The notes under the pieces: model-generated | What the model was told of the DNA's origin: nothing | Databases searched by the model: none | The model's input: only the letters and a program-made list of their open reading frames with translations | Shown here: positions 38,751 through 47,308 of the stretch, piece by piece | How the letters are laid out: each line of letters starts with the position of its first letter | Position numbering within the stretch: the first letter of the stretch is position 1 | Source of the DNA: Neisseria lactamica | Lineage (GTDB): Bacteria; Pseudomonadota; Gammaproteobacteria; Burkholderiales; Neisseriaceae | DNA: 64,000 nt | Direction of reading: 5' to 3' | Assembly (NCBI RefSeq): GCF_901482445.1 | Contig: NZ_LR590477.1 | Location: forward strand, 1,054,001-1,118,000 | Made by a program: the position numbers and the translations under genes

Positions 38751-39959
38751 ATGGGCAAACATATTCTTTTAGGTGTAACGGGCAGTATTGCGGCGTATAA
38801 GTCTTGCGAGTTGGTGCGACTGCTGAAAAAACAGGGGCATTCGGTTACGGTGATTATGAGCCGCTCGGCAACTGAATTTGTTTCTCCACTGACTTTTCAG
38901 GCTTTGAGCGGCAATCCCGTTCTGACCGACACGCACGGCGGCAACGGTTCAAACGGTATGGAACATATCAACTTAACCCGGAATGCGGATGTTTTTCTGA
39001 TTGCGCCGGCAAGTATGAATACCGTGGCAAAAATCTGTAACGGCGTGGCAGATAACCTACTGACCAATCTGGCAGCCGCACGGAAATGTCCTCTTGCCAT
39101 CGCTCCCGCGATGAATGTGGAAATGTGGCTCAACCCTGCCAACCAACGGAATATCGCACAACTGGTTTCAGACGGCATTACTGTCTATATGCCGGGCTCG
39201 GGCGAACAGGCTTGCGGAGAAAATGGTATGGGAAGGATGCCGGAACCCGCAGAATTGCTGGATCTGCTTCCGGATTTATGGACACCGAAAATTTTAAAGG
39301 ACAAGAAAATCTTGATTACCGCAGGTGCGACATTTGAAGCCATTGACCCTGTCAGGGGCATCACAAATATTTCCAGCGGGAAAATGGGCGTGGCTTTGGC
39401 GCGGGCGTGCCGTGCCGCCGGTGCGGAAGTCAGCCTGATTCACGGACAGCTTCAAACCGCGCTGCCTTTCGGCATATCCGATACAGTTCAAGCTGTCAGT
39501 GCCGAAGATATGCATCGCGCAGTGCATCGTTTAATCGACAAACAAGATGCTTTTATTTCTGTTGCCGCCGTCTCAGACTATAAGGTTAAAAACAGGAGTA
39601 CGCAAAAATTCAAAAAAGATAAAAATGCCAAACCGTTATCCATCGAATTGGATGAAAACCCCGATATTTTGGCTTCTATTGCCTCATTGCCGAACCCGCC
39701 GTTCTGTATCGGTTTTGCCGCTGAAACGGAGAATGTATTGGCATATGCGCGGGAAAAACGCATTAAGAAAAAAATACCGGTGATAGTTGCCAATGATGTT
39801 TCAATCGCGATGGGCAAACCGACCAACCGGATTACCATTATCGGGGACGACGGGGAACTGTCTTTTCCCGAAACAAGTAAAGATGAAGCGGCAATGCGAA
39901 TTGTTGAAAGGCTTGCCGTATATTTGAACAAATACGGGACAGATGAGGACAGCCACTAA
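38751..39959 (+). CDS. coaBC: Phosphopantothenoylcysteine decarboxylase/synthetase
   Basis: This bifunctional 402-residue enzyme makes 4'-phosphopantetheine from phosphopantothenate, cysteine and CTP in coenzyme A synthesis. The flavin-dependent CoaC part (1-180) has GSIAAYKSCEL near the start, the conserved PAMN stretch, and a proton-donor Cys in ACGENGMGRM. The CTP-dependent CoaB part (about 190-402) has ITAGATFEAIDPVRGITN. The stop codon (39957-39959) is directly followed by the AT-rich foreign segment, so a recombination joint lies at the gene's end. Confidence 0.96.
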   Translation: MGKHILLGVTGSIAAYKSCELVRLLKKQGHSVTVIMSRSATEFVSPLTFQALSGNPVLTDTHGGNGSNGMEHINLTRNADVFLIAPASMNTVAKICNGVADNLLTNLAAARKCPLAIAPAMNVEMWLNPANQRNIAQLVSDGITVYMPGSGEQACGENGMGRMPEPAELLDLLPDLWTPKILKDKKILITAGATFEAIDPVRGITNISSGKMGVALARACRAAGAEVSLIHGQLQTALPFGISDTVQAVSAEDMHRAVHRLIDKQDAFISVAAVSDYKVKNRSTQKFKKDKNAKPLSIELDENPDILASIASLPNPPFCIGFAAETENVLAYAREKRIKKKIPVIVANDVSIAMGKPTNRITIIGDDGELSFPETSKDEAAMRIVERLAVYLNKYGTDEDSH

Positions 39960-40173
39960 AGATTTATGGAAAACCATTGAACGTGAACAAGTGCCCAAAA
40001 ATCAATTTACTAATGAACAACTAACGAAGATTAAAGCAGGAAATGAAAAAATTCCTAGTTATACCTGGCATCATAATGCGCAAAGCCCTCCTAATAATAT
40101 GCAGTTAATTCCTAATAGTATTCATAAAGCTGTTAGGCATACTGGTCAAAAATCCTTAAAGAAAGGTCAGTAA
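39960..40173 (+). pseudogene. WHH/HNH-type nuclease toxin tip, 5'-truncated
   Basis: An open frame reads through from inside the coaBC end (an in-frame ATG at 39943) and encodes a C-terminal tip with TWHHN, then NMQLIP and IHKAVRHTG. These are the signature residues of the WHH family of HNH/endonuclease VII toxins found at the C-termini of polymorphic toxins. No delivery domain or own ribosome site precedes it, so it is an orphan toxin module remnant. Its stop is two bases before an SMI1/KNR4 immunity start, the usual toxin-immunity order. Expression by itself is doubtful. Confidence 0.75.
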
Positions 40174-40175
40174 AA

Positions 40176-40409
40176 ATGAGCAAACTATCAATATCATCAG
40201 ATGAGGGATTGGTTCCAATAAGAACAATTCAACAATCTGCTGAAGATATAGGGGTTGTTTTTCCTGTTTCATATGTATCACTTCTTAGCAAACATGATCA
40301 TTTATACCCTAAAGAAAATATTTTCAATTTTGTCAATCAATACGGTGAAAATGATGGAAGGGACATTTCATTTTTAGGGTATAAGCAAAATTTAGGCTAT
40401 GAAGCTTAG
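40176..40409 (+). pseudogene. SMI1/KNR4 immunity protein, N-terminal part
   Basis: This 77-residue frame begins with a good ribosome site (AAAGG) and resembles the N-terminal half of SMI1/KNR4 immunity proteins: an N-terminal helix, FPVSYVSLL, then YPKENIFNF and ISFLGY. It stops early after GYEA. The missing half may be at about 41550-41896, where an SMI1/KNR4 C-terminal half lies in an open frame. It probably was the immunity partner of the nuclease tip directly upstream. Confidence 0.7.
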
Positions 40410-40525
40410 ACAAATACCCTCCATTTGAAGGCTATGTCTATCAAGATAGCTTACTCTGTGCCCGAATCAAGATTGAAGACAGGTATTTTAATCTTCCTCC
40501 GATTTACGATAAAGAGTACAGATAG
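40409..40525 (+). pseudogene. Short orphan protein tail
   Basis: In a different frame, 38 codons encode DKYPPFEGYVYQDSLLC followed by ARIKIEDRYFNLPPIYDKE, ending at TAG. There is no start or ribosome site. It does not fit the SMI1 fold and seems to be the C-terminal tail of another module, perhaps a toxin or immunity protein. I cannot identify its family. Confidence 0.4.
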
Positions 40526-40664
40526 TAATCGCATCAAGATTCGGATAGAGATACATAAATGTATATAAACAATAAGTGTTGAAACAATTATATCGGTGGT
40601 AGTGATGGACTGGAGAATCTCGCCCTTTGTAAAATGACTGTTCGAGACTAGACTGGAGGTTGCA

Positions 40665-41465
40665 ATGGCAATAGACGGAGTAAAGATTATAGACAGCGAT
40701 GATGCTTACGATATCTATAACACCATAGTGGGAAGATATAAAAACGGCGAAAATATTGCTAAGATAATCGAAGATATTTTAAATGATGAAAATAATTTTT
40801 GTATAGATGATTTTTATACTGAGATTTATTGGACAGCCTTTGCCTACTCCTTGTGGAAGATTGGACATTTACCAGAAGACATAAAAAATAAAACTCTCAA
40901 AATTATCGAAAAAGGAGCGGATAAGTTCTGGCTTGAAATTGACAGCAAAGCATTGAAACAAAGACAGAAAGTACTTGATAAACTAGCTATTCAGCTACAA
41001 AGTGTCAATCCGAAACCTCTTAAAGTTCCAAAAGCAAAAACAAAGAGGGAGCCGTACTTTAAGGTAGGAGATGTGCTTGTGGTTCAATTTGAAAATGAAT
41101 ACGGAGCCGGTTTTGTTTCAGCTCTCGACCAAAGTACGAGAAAAATAGAATATCACCTAGCCTTTACAAGGTTGCTACAAAAGAATAAGCCCACTATGAC
41201 GGATTTTTTGAATAGCGAGATTGCTTGCAAGATGAATAATAGACAGTATGCTATTGATACTGACTGTTGGTTTAATCACAAGGATTTGGGGCTTTTACTA
41301 GATAAATTTGAGAAGATTGGTAAGGTCATATTAGAAGATTATGTTCTGTGGACTTTAGCACCTGCCTGCACCTTGGGTGATATCTATGAAGAAATCACAG
41401 CGAGTAAGAGAGCCCGAGGTCTTCGTTTTATGGAGACGTATAAATTGATAAAAGCTATGGAATAA
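40665..41465 (+). CDS. Hypothetical protein, possible immunity protein (Imm26-like C-half)
   Basis: This intact 266-residue AT-rich gene has a strong GGAGG before its ATG. The first 130 residues are helical and acidic-to-basic, with FAYSLWKIGHLP. The second half begins KVGDVLVVQFENEYGAGFVSA, a beta-rich start that resembles Imm26-type immunity domains. That match is weak and from pattern only. It sits between two halves of an SMI1/KNR4 gene. Composition is far from that of coaBC or spoT, so it was acquired. An immunity or orphan role is inference. Confidence 0.55.
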   Translation: MAIDGVKIIDSDDAYDIYNTIVGRYKNGENIAKIIEDILNDENNFCIDDFYTEIYWTAFAYSLWKIGHLPEDIKNKTLKIIEKGADKFWLEIDSKALKQRQKVLDKLAIQLQSVNPKPLKVPKAKTKREPYFKVGDVLVVQFENEYGAGFVSALDQSTRKIEYHLAFTRLLQKNKPTMTDFLNSEIACKMNNRQYAIDTDCWFNHKDLGLLLDKFEKIGKVILEDYVLWTLAPACTLGDIYEEITASKRARGLRFMETYKLIKAME

Positions 41466-41549
41466 ATGAGGAAGATAAGGGTTTAGATGGGAAAGGAATC
41501 TGTTTCAAAGCATATCCTAGATTATACATCATGATTCTAGCTTATCTTT

Positions 41550-41896
41550 AAAATATAAATTTCTGTGAAATAGCTGATGTTAGTTCCTCTAAACTTCTAG
41601 TTTTAGCTAGAAGTTTTTTATATATAAAAATTTTACACATTTCTGAAGATATTTATAGCTATTCATGTATTGATGATGAATATGGGTATGCAAAAAAAGT
41701 AATTGCTTTTGGGATTTCAGCCAATGGCGATTATATCTGTTTTGATTACAGAAAATGCAATGAAAATCCATGTATCATTCTGATGTATCATGATGATTTT
41801 TATGAAGATGAGAATGGGGATACGAAAATGGTAACTAGCCATATTGCAGATAGTTTTGATGCCTTTTTGGATATGCTATATGAACTTTCAGATTAA
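41550..41896 (+). pseudogene. SMI1/KNR4 immunity protein, C-terminal part
   Basis: A continuous frame ends at TAA 41894-41896 and reads, in its last 75 codons, AFGISANGDYICFDYR, then CIILMYHDDFYEDENG and IADSFDAFLDMLYELSD. This is the typical C-terminal half of SMI1/KNR4 immunity proteins. There is no start codon with a ribosome site for it. Together with the N-terminal half at 40176 it could make one complete protein, so the gene may have been split by the DNA between. Confidence 0.65.
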
Positions 41897-42036
41897 GTGT
41901 GTAAGTTGAGTTGAAAACCCAACTAAATTAAAAAGATCGTCTGAAATCAGCAAGCCGTAGCCCATATGAAACCTAAACTCAACAAGTAGGATGTGTGCGG
42001 AACGCACGCATGCGCTTCTCAAGGTTTGAGCTAAGA

Positions 42037-42072
42037 GGCCGTCTGAAACAATAAATACAGTTTCAGACGGCT
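42037..42072. repeat. Inverted uptake-sequence pair
   Basis: GGCCGTCTGAAAC and its complement are 14 bases apart. A second, damaged uptake sequence (GATCGTCTGAAA) lies at about 41936-41947. They mark the right edge of the AT-rich remnant region. Confidence 0.65.
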
Positions 42073-42090
42073 TTTCTTTTAACAAATCGT

Positions 42091-42240
42091 AACAGCAATC
42101 AGACAAAAGCAGCCCACCGCCACACCCATATCAGCAGCACGGCCGGCAAAACGATTATCCGAAGCGGCGGGGATACCACCCTCAAAGGTGCGCAGCTTAT
42201 CGTCAAAAGCATACAGGCAGATAAGCAATTGAACGGATAA
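42091..42240 (+). pseudogene. FHA/TpsA haemagglutinin-repeat fragment
   Basis: Fifty codons, ending at TAA 42238-42240, encode HRHTHISSTAGKTIIRSGG followed by DTTLKGAQLIVKSIQAD. This is the signature repeat of filamentous-haemagglutinin-type exoproteins (TpsA/HrpA/CdiA). There is no start and no further repeat, so it is a remnant of a two-partner-secretion gene. It gives a source for the nuclease tip and immunity genes upstream, which are typical of CdiA/TpsA toxin cassettes. Confidence 0.7.
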
Positions 42241-42245
42241 ACCAT

Positions 42246-42284
42246 AAAACGGGTTGCCTGTTAATCAAAAGGCAACCCGTTTTA
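42246..42284 (-). terminator. Terminator of spoT
   Basis: A long hairpin, AAAACGGGTTGCC / GGCAACCCGTTTT, lies six bases beyond the spoT stop. It is a strong Rho-independent terminator on the minus strand. Confidence 0.9.
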
Positions 42285-42290
42285 CCTGCT

Positions 42291-44447
42291 TCAACTTCTG
42301 ATGACTTTGCGGATATATGGGATACTGTGCAGATTTTGAATAATCTGATTCAATTGTTCCAAATTCTTGACTTTCAATAAGAATTTGAATTCGACAAAAC
42401 CTTCCGTTCCCGACTGGGATTTGGATGGTGTTTCAACCGATTCGATGTCCGCACCGGAATCGGAAATAGCTTGCGCCATTAATGCCAACAGGCCGTGGCT
42501 GTCTTCCGATTGGACTTGAAGCCCGACACGGTAGTTCTGCCCATTCATATTTTCCCAGTCTGCATCCAGCTGCTGTTCGGGATCGGACTTCAACAACGTC
42601 GGGCAGCTATCCCTATGGATAATCATGCCTTTTCCCTTAACCAACAGCAAACGGATGGAATCGCCGGGAACAGGGTGGCAGCACTCCGCGAAATGAATAT
42701 TCCCGCTTTCCTGCCCATCGACTTTAATGGAACTGAGCCTGACCTCGCTGCCGAAATGCTCCCCTGCCAATTCGGCAATATGCATAGCGACATAAACAGG
42801 CAGGGTATGCCCCATACCGACGTTGTACAGCACTTCCTCAAATGAAGTCTGTTTATCGTTGAGATCGGCAAGGTATTTTTCTTTGATGCCGTCTGAAAGC
42901 AGGACATCTTTGGGCAGCAAACTGGACAGGGCTTTTTGTAAGAGGTTCTCTCCCAAAACGACCGCATCGTGCCGGTTAAGGTTTTTAATATATTGGCGTA
43001 TGGCACTGCGCGCCCTGCCTGACACGGCGAAATTCAACCACGCGGGATTGGGTTTGGCGTGTTCGGATGTGATGATTTCAACAGAATCACCGGTTTTGAG
43101 CTTCGTACGCAGCGGCATCATCACATTATTGACACGCGCGGCAACGGTTTTATGCCCGATGTCGGTATGTACCGCATAAGCAAAATCGACAGGCGTTGCC
43201 CCTTTGGGCAAAGTTAGGATTTTTCCTTTTGGCGTAAGGATGTAGATTTCGTTCGGGAACAAATCGACTTTGACGTGTTCGAGAAACTCAATGGCATTGG
43301 CGCTGCTTGCCTGCAAATCTAAGATATTTTTCAACCATTGATTGGTGTGCAGCACCGCCTGATCGACTGTTTGGGAATCTGATTTATAGCTCCAATGTCC
43401 GGCGATACCGCCTTCGGCAACAGCATCCATTTCCCGCGTGCGTATCTGAACTTCAATCGGCAAGCCGTAAGGGCCGACCAAAGTAGTATGCAGGCTTTGA
43501 TAACCGTTGCTTTTCGGAATGGCGATGTAGTCTTTGAACCTCCCGGGCTTGGGCTGATAAAGGGTGTGCAATGCGCCGAGTGCGGCATAACAGGCGGGAA
43601 TGCTGTTGACAATGACGCGGAAACCGTAAATATCCATAACCTCGGCAAAGCGCAGCTTTTTCGCCATCATTTTCTGATGGATGCCGTACAGGTTTTTTTC
43701 CCTGCCTTTGATTTTGGCCTCTATATTCGCGCCTACCAGCCTCTGACCGAATGCGCGCAAGACTTTGCCGACAACGTCCTGCCGGTTCTTCCGGCTCTTG
43801 TCCATTGCTTTTTTTAAAGTCTCATAGCGGTTGGGATGAAGGTTTTGGAACGATAAATCCTGAAGCTCCTGATACGCATTATTCAGACCTATGCGGTTGG
43901 CAATCTGCGCGTAGATTTCGAGGGTTTCCCTTGCAATCCGGCGGCGTTTGTCCGGGCGCATCGAACCGAGCGTCCGCATATTGTGCAGGCGGTCGGCAAG
44001 TTTGACGACAATCACGCGCACATCTTTGGTCATTGCCAAAATCAGTTTGCGGAAACTCTCTGCCTGATGCTCCGCATGATCTTCAAATTTGAGTTTTTCG
44101 AGTTTGGACAGCCCGTCCACCATTTCGGCAACCGTATTGCCGAACACCGCCGCCATTTCCCCTTTTGTTACGCCCGTATCTTCCAATACGTCGTGCATCA
44201 CGCCTGCACAAAGACCCTGTATGTCCATATGCCAAAGGGCAAGCTGCGTTGCAACGGCAATCGGGTGCGTGATGTAGGGCTCCCCGCTTTTTCGGGTTTG
44301 CCCGTCGTGGGCGTGAAATGCATAGGCAACAGCCTTCTCGAGCTCAACCTGTTCTTCAGGCTTGAGGTAGGAGGCGGTATGGAAAAGCAGGGCACGCGCT
44401 TCGGCAGTCAGGGGATCATAAGGGGCGGAAGGTTGGGGGGCGGGCAT
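42291..44447 (-). CDS. spoT: Bifunctional (p)ppGpp synthetase/hydrolase SpoT/Rel
   Basis: This 718-residue protein makes and degrades the stringent alarmone. The N-terminal HD hydrolase domain is intact (His61, His85-Asp86 in MHDVLEDT), so hydrolysis is expected. The synthetase domain follows (about 230-370, with YGIHQKM and the YRVIVNS/ YGFRV stretch), then TGS (about 400-460), a zinc-finger/helical part, and a C-terminal ACT domain (about 640-718). The HD motif separates it from the RelA paralogue, which lacks it. It is part of the rpoZ-gmk neighbourhood conserved with spoT. The rRNA promoter at 38.5 kb should respond to its product. Confidence 0.96.
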   Translation of the reverse strand: MPAPQPSAPYDPLTAEARALLFHTASYLKPEEQVELEKAVAYAFHAHDGQTRKSGEPYITHPIAVATQLALWHMDIQGLCAGVMHDVLEDTGVTKGEMAAVFGNTVAEMVDGLSKLEKLKFEDHAEHQAESFRKLILAMTKDVRVIVVKLADRLHNMRTLGSMRPDKRRRIARETLEIYAQIANRIGLNNAYQELQDLSFQNLHPNRYETLKKAMDKSRKNRQDVVGKVLRAFGQRLVGANIEAKIKGREKNLYGIHQKMMAKKLRFAEVMDIYGFRVIVNSIPACYAALGALHTLYQPKPGRFKDYIAIPKSNGYQSLHTTLVGPYGLPIEVQIRTREMDAVAEGGIAGHWSYKSDSQTVDQAVLHTNQWLKNILDLQASSANAIEFLEHVKVDLFPNEIYILTPKGKILTLPKGATPVDFAYAVHTDIGHKTVAARVNNVMMPLRTKLKTGDSVEIITSEHAKPNPAWLNFAVSGRARSAIRQYIKNLNRHDAVVLGENLLQKALSSLLPKDVLLSDGIKEKYLADLNDKQTSFEEVLYNVGMGHTLPVYVAMHIAELAGEHFGSEVRLSSIKVDGQESGNIHFAECCHPVPGDSIRLLLVKGKGMIIHRDSCPTLLKSDPEQQLDADWENMNGQNYRVGLQVQSEDSHGLLALMAQAISDSGADIESVETPSKSQSGTEGFVEFKFLLKVKNLEQLNQIIQNLHSIPYIRKVIRS

Positions 44448-44539
44448 TTCAGACGGCTTTCGGGATGTATGTGTTTTTTCATTTCAAACCGTCGGACTGC
44501 ACGGCGGCAGAATATGCCGGCGTGCGTTTCCGGCAGGAT

Positions 44540-44746
44540 TTATTTATTGCGTGTCAGCAGTTCCGTACCGATATGCCCGGCGGCGATTTCCCTTAAGGCG
44601 GTAACGGTCGGTTTGTTATTGCGGACATCGTCCACAAGCGGCGTGTTGCCGTTCTCAAGCTGGCGGGCGCGGCGGACCGCTACCAATGTCAGGTCAAAAT
44701 GGTTGGAAATTTTTCCGGTACAGTCTTCTGTGGTAATACGTGCCAT
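44540..44746 (-). CDS. rpoZ: RNA polymerase omega subunit
   Basis: Omega is the small subunit that helps beta-prime fold and forms part of a ppGpp binding site. The 68-residue protein starts MARITTEDC, and holds LVAVRRARQL and the segment VTALREIAAGHI. Length is at the short end of the family but normal for beta-proteobacteria. It lies between gmk and spoT, a conserved order that links polymerase, nucleotide supply and the alarmone. The spoT gene begins 92 bases after it. Confidence 0.95.
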   Translation of the reverse strand: MARITTEDCTGKISNHFDLTLVAVRRARQLENGNTPLVDDVRNNKPTVTALREIAAGHIGTELLTRNK

Positions 44747-44804
44747 ATTATTTGCTTTCTTTCAAAAATATTTAAATTGGGAAACTGGGTATTTTCGCCG
44801 TTTT

Positions 44805-45422
44805 CTAGGAATTTTCCAACAAATCTGCAATAAATCCCAGTTGCCGCGACCTTTTCAGACGGCAGGCATTCACAATATGGAGCAAATCCTCCTCCGCCCG
44901 CGCCAAGTCGTCATTAACCACGACAAAGTCGAACAATACGGACTGTTCGATTTCATGCCTTGCCTTCGCAAGCCTCCTTTGGATAACTTCCCGACTGTCC
45001 GTCCCGCGTCCGTTGAGACGCGCGGCAAGCACATCGAAAGAAGGCGGCAGGATAAAGATACCGACGGCTTCAGGCAGCGCATCTCGAACCTGAGCCGCAC
45101 CCTGAACATCGATTTCCAAAATTACGTCATAGCCTGCCGCCGCCAACGCATTCACACCCTCGGCGCTTGTGCCGTAATAGTTGCCGAATACGTCTGCGTA
45201 TTCCAAAAAAGCCTCCTGCGCGATAAGCGACTCAAACTCTTCTTTGGAAACAAAGTGATAATGTACGCCGTTTGCTTCGCCTTCACGCGGCGGGCGCGTC
45301 GTGTGCGACACGGAAACGCGCAAACCGTTATGGTTTGCCAACAGCCGCGACACCAGCGTGGTTTTGCCCGTGCCGGAAGCGGCCGAAATGATAAAGATGT
45401 TGCCTTTTCGATAAGCGGACAT
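44805..45422 (-). CDS. gmk: Guanylate kinase
   Basis: Gmk phosphorylates GMP to GDP with ATP. The 205-residue protein has the P-loop SAASGTGKT (13-21), the GMP-binding region with SHTTRPPREGE (about 38-48), and DVILEIDVQGA (about 96-106). Length is typical. It is the first gene of the gmk-rpoZ-spoT cluster, and the rpoZ start lies 58 bases after its stop. It diverges from apt. Confidence 0.96.
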   Translation of the reverse strand: MSAYRKGNIFIISAASGTGKTTLVSRLLANHNGLRVSVSHTTRPPREGEANGVHYHFVSKEEFESLIAQEAFLEYADVFGNYYGTSAEGVNALAAAGYDVILEIDVQGAAQVRDALPEAVGIFILPPSFDVLAARLNGRGTDSREVIQRRLAKARHEIEQSVLFDFVVVNDDLARAEEDLLHIVNACRLKRSRQLGFIADLLENS

Positions 45423-45582
45423 ATTTTTTACCTGTATATTTTCCAGCCGATTGTATCACAACGGACACCCGGTTTCCTATTTGCCGATGCCCATATTTTG
45501 CCGCTATTGTTTTGATTGATTTGGCAAGCGGCAGGCTGACGGCTACAATATGGCGTTAAAAACATCAAACTTGGAACACGCA

Positions 45583-46149
45583 ATGCTGGTTCATCCCGAA
45601 GCTATGAGTGTCGGCGCGCTTGCCGACAAAATCCGCAAAATCGAAAACTGGCCGCAAAAAGGCATCTTATTCCACGACATCACGCCCGTCCTGCAAAGCG
45701 CGGAATACTTCCGCCTTTTGGTTGATTTATTGGTTTACCGCTATATGGATCAGAAAATCGACATCGTTGCCGGCTTGGACGCGCGCGGCTTCATTATCGG
45801 CGCGGCACTCGCCTACCAGCTCAACGTCGGCTTCGTCCCCATCCGCAAAAAAGGCAAGCTGCCTTTTGAAACCGTATCGCAAAGCTACGCGCTCGAATAC
45901 GGGGAAGCTGTGGTGGAAATCCACACCGATGCCGTCAAACCCGGTTCGCGCGTGCTGCTGGTCGATGATTTGGTTGCCACGGGCGGCACGATGCTTGCCG
46001 GACTGGAGCTGATCCGCAAACTCGGCGGGGAAATTGTCGAAGCCGCCGCCATTTTAGAATTTACCGACCTTCAAGGCGGCAAAAATATCCGTGCAAGCGG
46101 CGCGCCCTTATTTACCCTGCTTCAAAACGAAGGCTGTATGAAAGGCTGA
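45583..46149 (+). CDS. apt: Adenine phosphoribosyltransferase
   Basis: Apt salvages adenine to AMP using PRPP. I chose the ATG giving MLVHPEAMSV (188 residues), the start I recall from neisserial Apt; an in-frame ATG eleven codons earlier is an alternative. The PRPP motif VLLVDDLVATGGT is at 124-136, and the flexible loop and hood regions are present. It is followed by a convergent HAD hydrolase gene, across a short spacer that holds a single uptake sequence. Confidence 0.95.
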   Translation: MLVHPEAMSVGALADKIRKIENWPQKGILFHDITPVLQSAEYFRLLVDLLVYRYMDQKIDIVAGLDARGFIIGAALAYQLNVGFVPIRKKGKLPFETVSQSYALEYGEAVVEIHTDAVKPGSRVLLVDDLVATGGTMLAGLELIRKLGGEIVEAAAILEFTDLQGGKNIRASGAPLFTLLQNEGCMKG

Positions 46150-46195
46150 AAAACCGACCCTGCCGTCTGAAACCGGCAGGGTTGTTATGATGCGT

Positions 46196-46984
46196 TCAAA
46201 TCACGCCCAAATCTTGCAAGCCCCTCAACACGCCGTCTTCATCAACGCCGGGGCAAACATATTTCGCCGCTTCTTTCGCCGCCTGTTCCCCGTTGCCCAT
46301 TGCCACGCCGAACCCGACTTCAGACAGCATTTCCACATCGTTCAAACCATCGCCGAACGCCATCACGTCTGCCATTTCCAAACCCAATGCGCGCACCACG
46401 CTTCTGATGCCGTCTGTTTTCGACGCGCCCGCAGGCAGCAGATCGACCGCTTCCTCGTGCCAGCGCACCGTTTTCAAGCCTTCCCGTTCCACAATATCCG
46501 ACCAGAGCGGCATTTCGTTTTCCTCCGCAAACACCAGCATCTGATACACCGGTTTGCTTGAAAAATAATCCTTATCGGCAAAAAAATCGCTGGCGATATG
46601 CTGCAAGGCGCGGCACACGCATTCCGACAGCGCGGACACGGCGATCCCCTCTCCGCCGACAAACGCATAATCCATGCCCAAGCCATCCAAATGCGCGCAA
46701 ACCCTGCCCATCAAACCGGCATCCATCGGTACTTCGCGCACAGTTTTACCGTGCAGCAGCGCAAACTGTCCGTTTATCGTTACCACGGCATCCATACCCG
46801 TTGCCGCCATCATGTCCCTGACCTTTTCGGGAATCGTCGCCAAAGACCGCCCCGTTGCCAACGCCGTCAATATACCTTTGCCGCGCAAAGCCGCCACCGC
46901 CGTTTTCACGGAAGGGCGCAAGGTATCCGTATATTTTCGGTACAGCGTATCGTCAATGTCGAAAAACACGATTTTAGGATTCAT
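46196..46984 (-). CDS. Cof-type HAD-family sugar phosphatase
   Basis: This 262-residue protein is a HAD hydrolase with a type IIB cap, probably a phosphosugar phosphatase. The nucleophile motif is FFDIDDTL (Asp9, Asp11), and the C-terminal motif FGDGLNDVEML supplies the Mg2+ ligands. I chose the second ATG (MNPKIVFF), which has GAGAGA upstream; an ATG seven codons earlier overlaps that site. The substrate is not predictable. Confidence 0.88.
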   Translation of the reverse strand: MNPKIVFFDIDDTLYRKYTDTLRPSVKTAVAALRGKGILTALATGRSLATIPEKVRDMMAATGMDAVVTINGQFALLHGKTVREVPMDAGLMGRVCAHLDGLGMDYAFVGGEGIAVSALSECVCRALQHIASDFFADKDYFSSKPVYQMLVFAEENEMPLWSDIVEREGLKTVRWHEEAVDLLPAGASKTDGIRSVVRALGLEMADVMAFGDGLNDVEMLSEVGFGVAMGNGEQAAKEAAKYVCPGVDEDGVLRGLQDLGVI

Positions 46985-47308
46985 CACATTCTCTCTCGCA
47001 TTCAAACTGCCGCATTGTATCCCAAGCAGGCAAATCCTTGATAAATCCTTATAAATTTCCCGTCAAAATTGACCGCGAACACGAAAAGGCGGATAATCCG
47101 CCCATCTTCAAACACCCTTCAGACGGCATTTGCAGCAATGCCGTCTGAAACATTTTTACAAAGCACACAAATCATGTTTCAACACACAGGACGACACATA
47201 AAGCGTCGCCCTATATGTTGCCCTGATTCGGAAGGGGTTACGCCCCTCCCAAATAAAGTCTGATTCTACCGCCCTAAAGGGCGGGGTTTCAACCGAAAAG
47301 GAAACACG
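46985..47308. other. Spacer upstream of trhP with hairpins
   Basis: No gene is seen. A divergent uptake-sequence pair lies at 47118-47149. Two compact hairpins follow: GGAAGGGGTTACGCCCCTCCC (about 47230-47249) and CCGCCCTAAAGGGCGG (47269-47284), the last a few bases before the trhP ribosome site AAAGGA. They resemble the ends of IS200/IS605-type elements, but no transposase remains. Confidence 0.5.
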
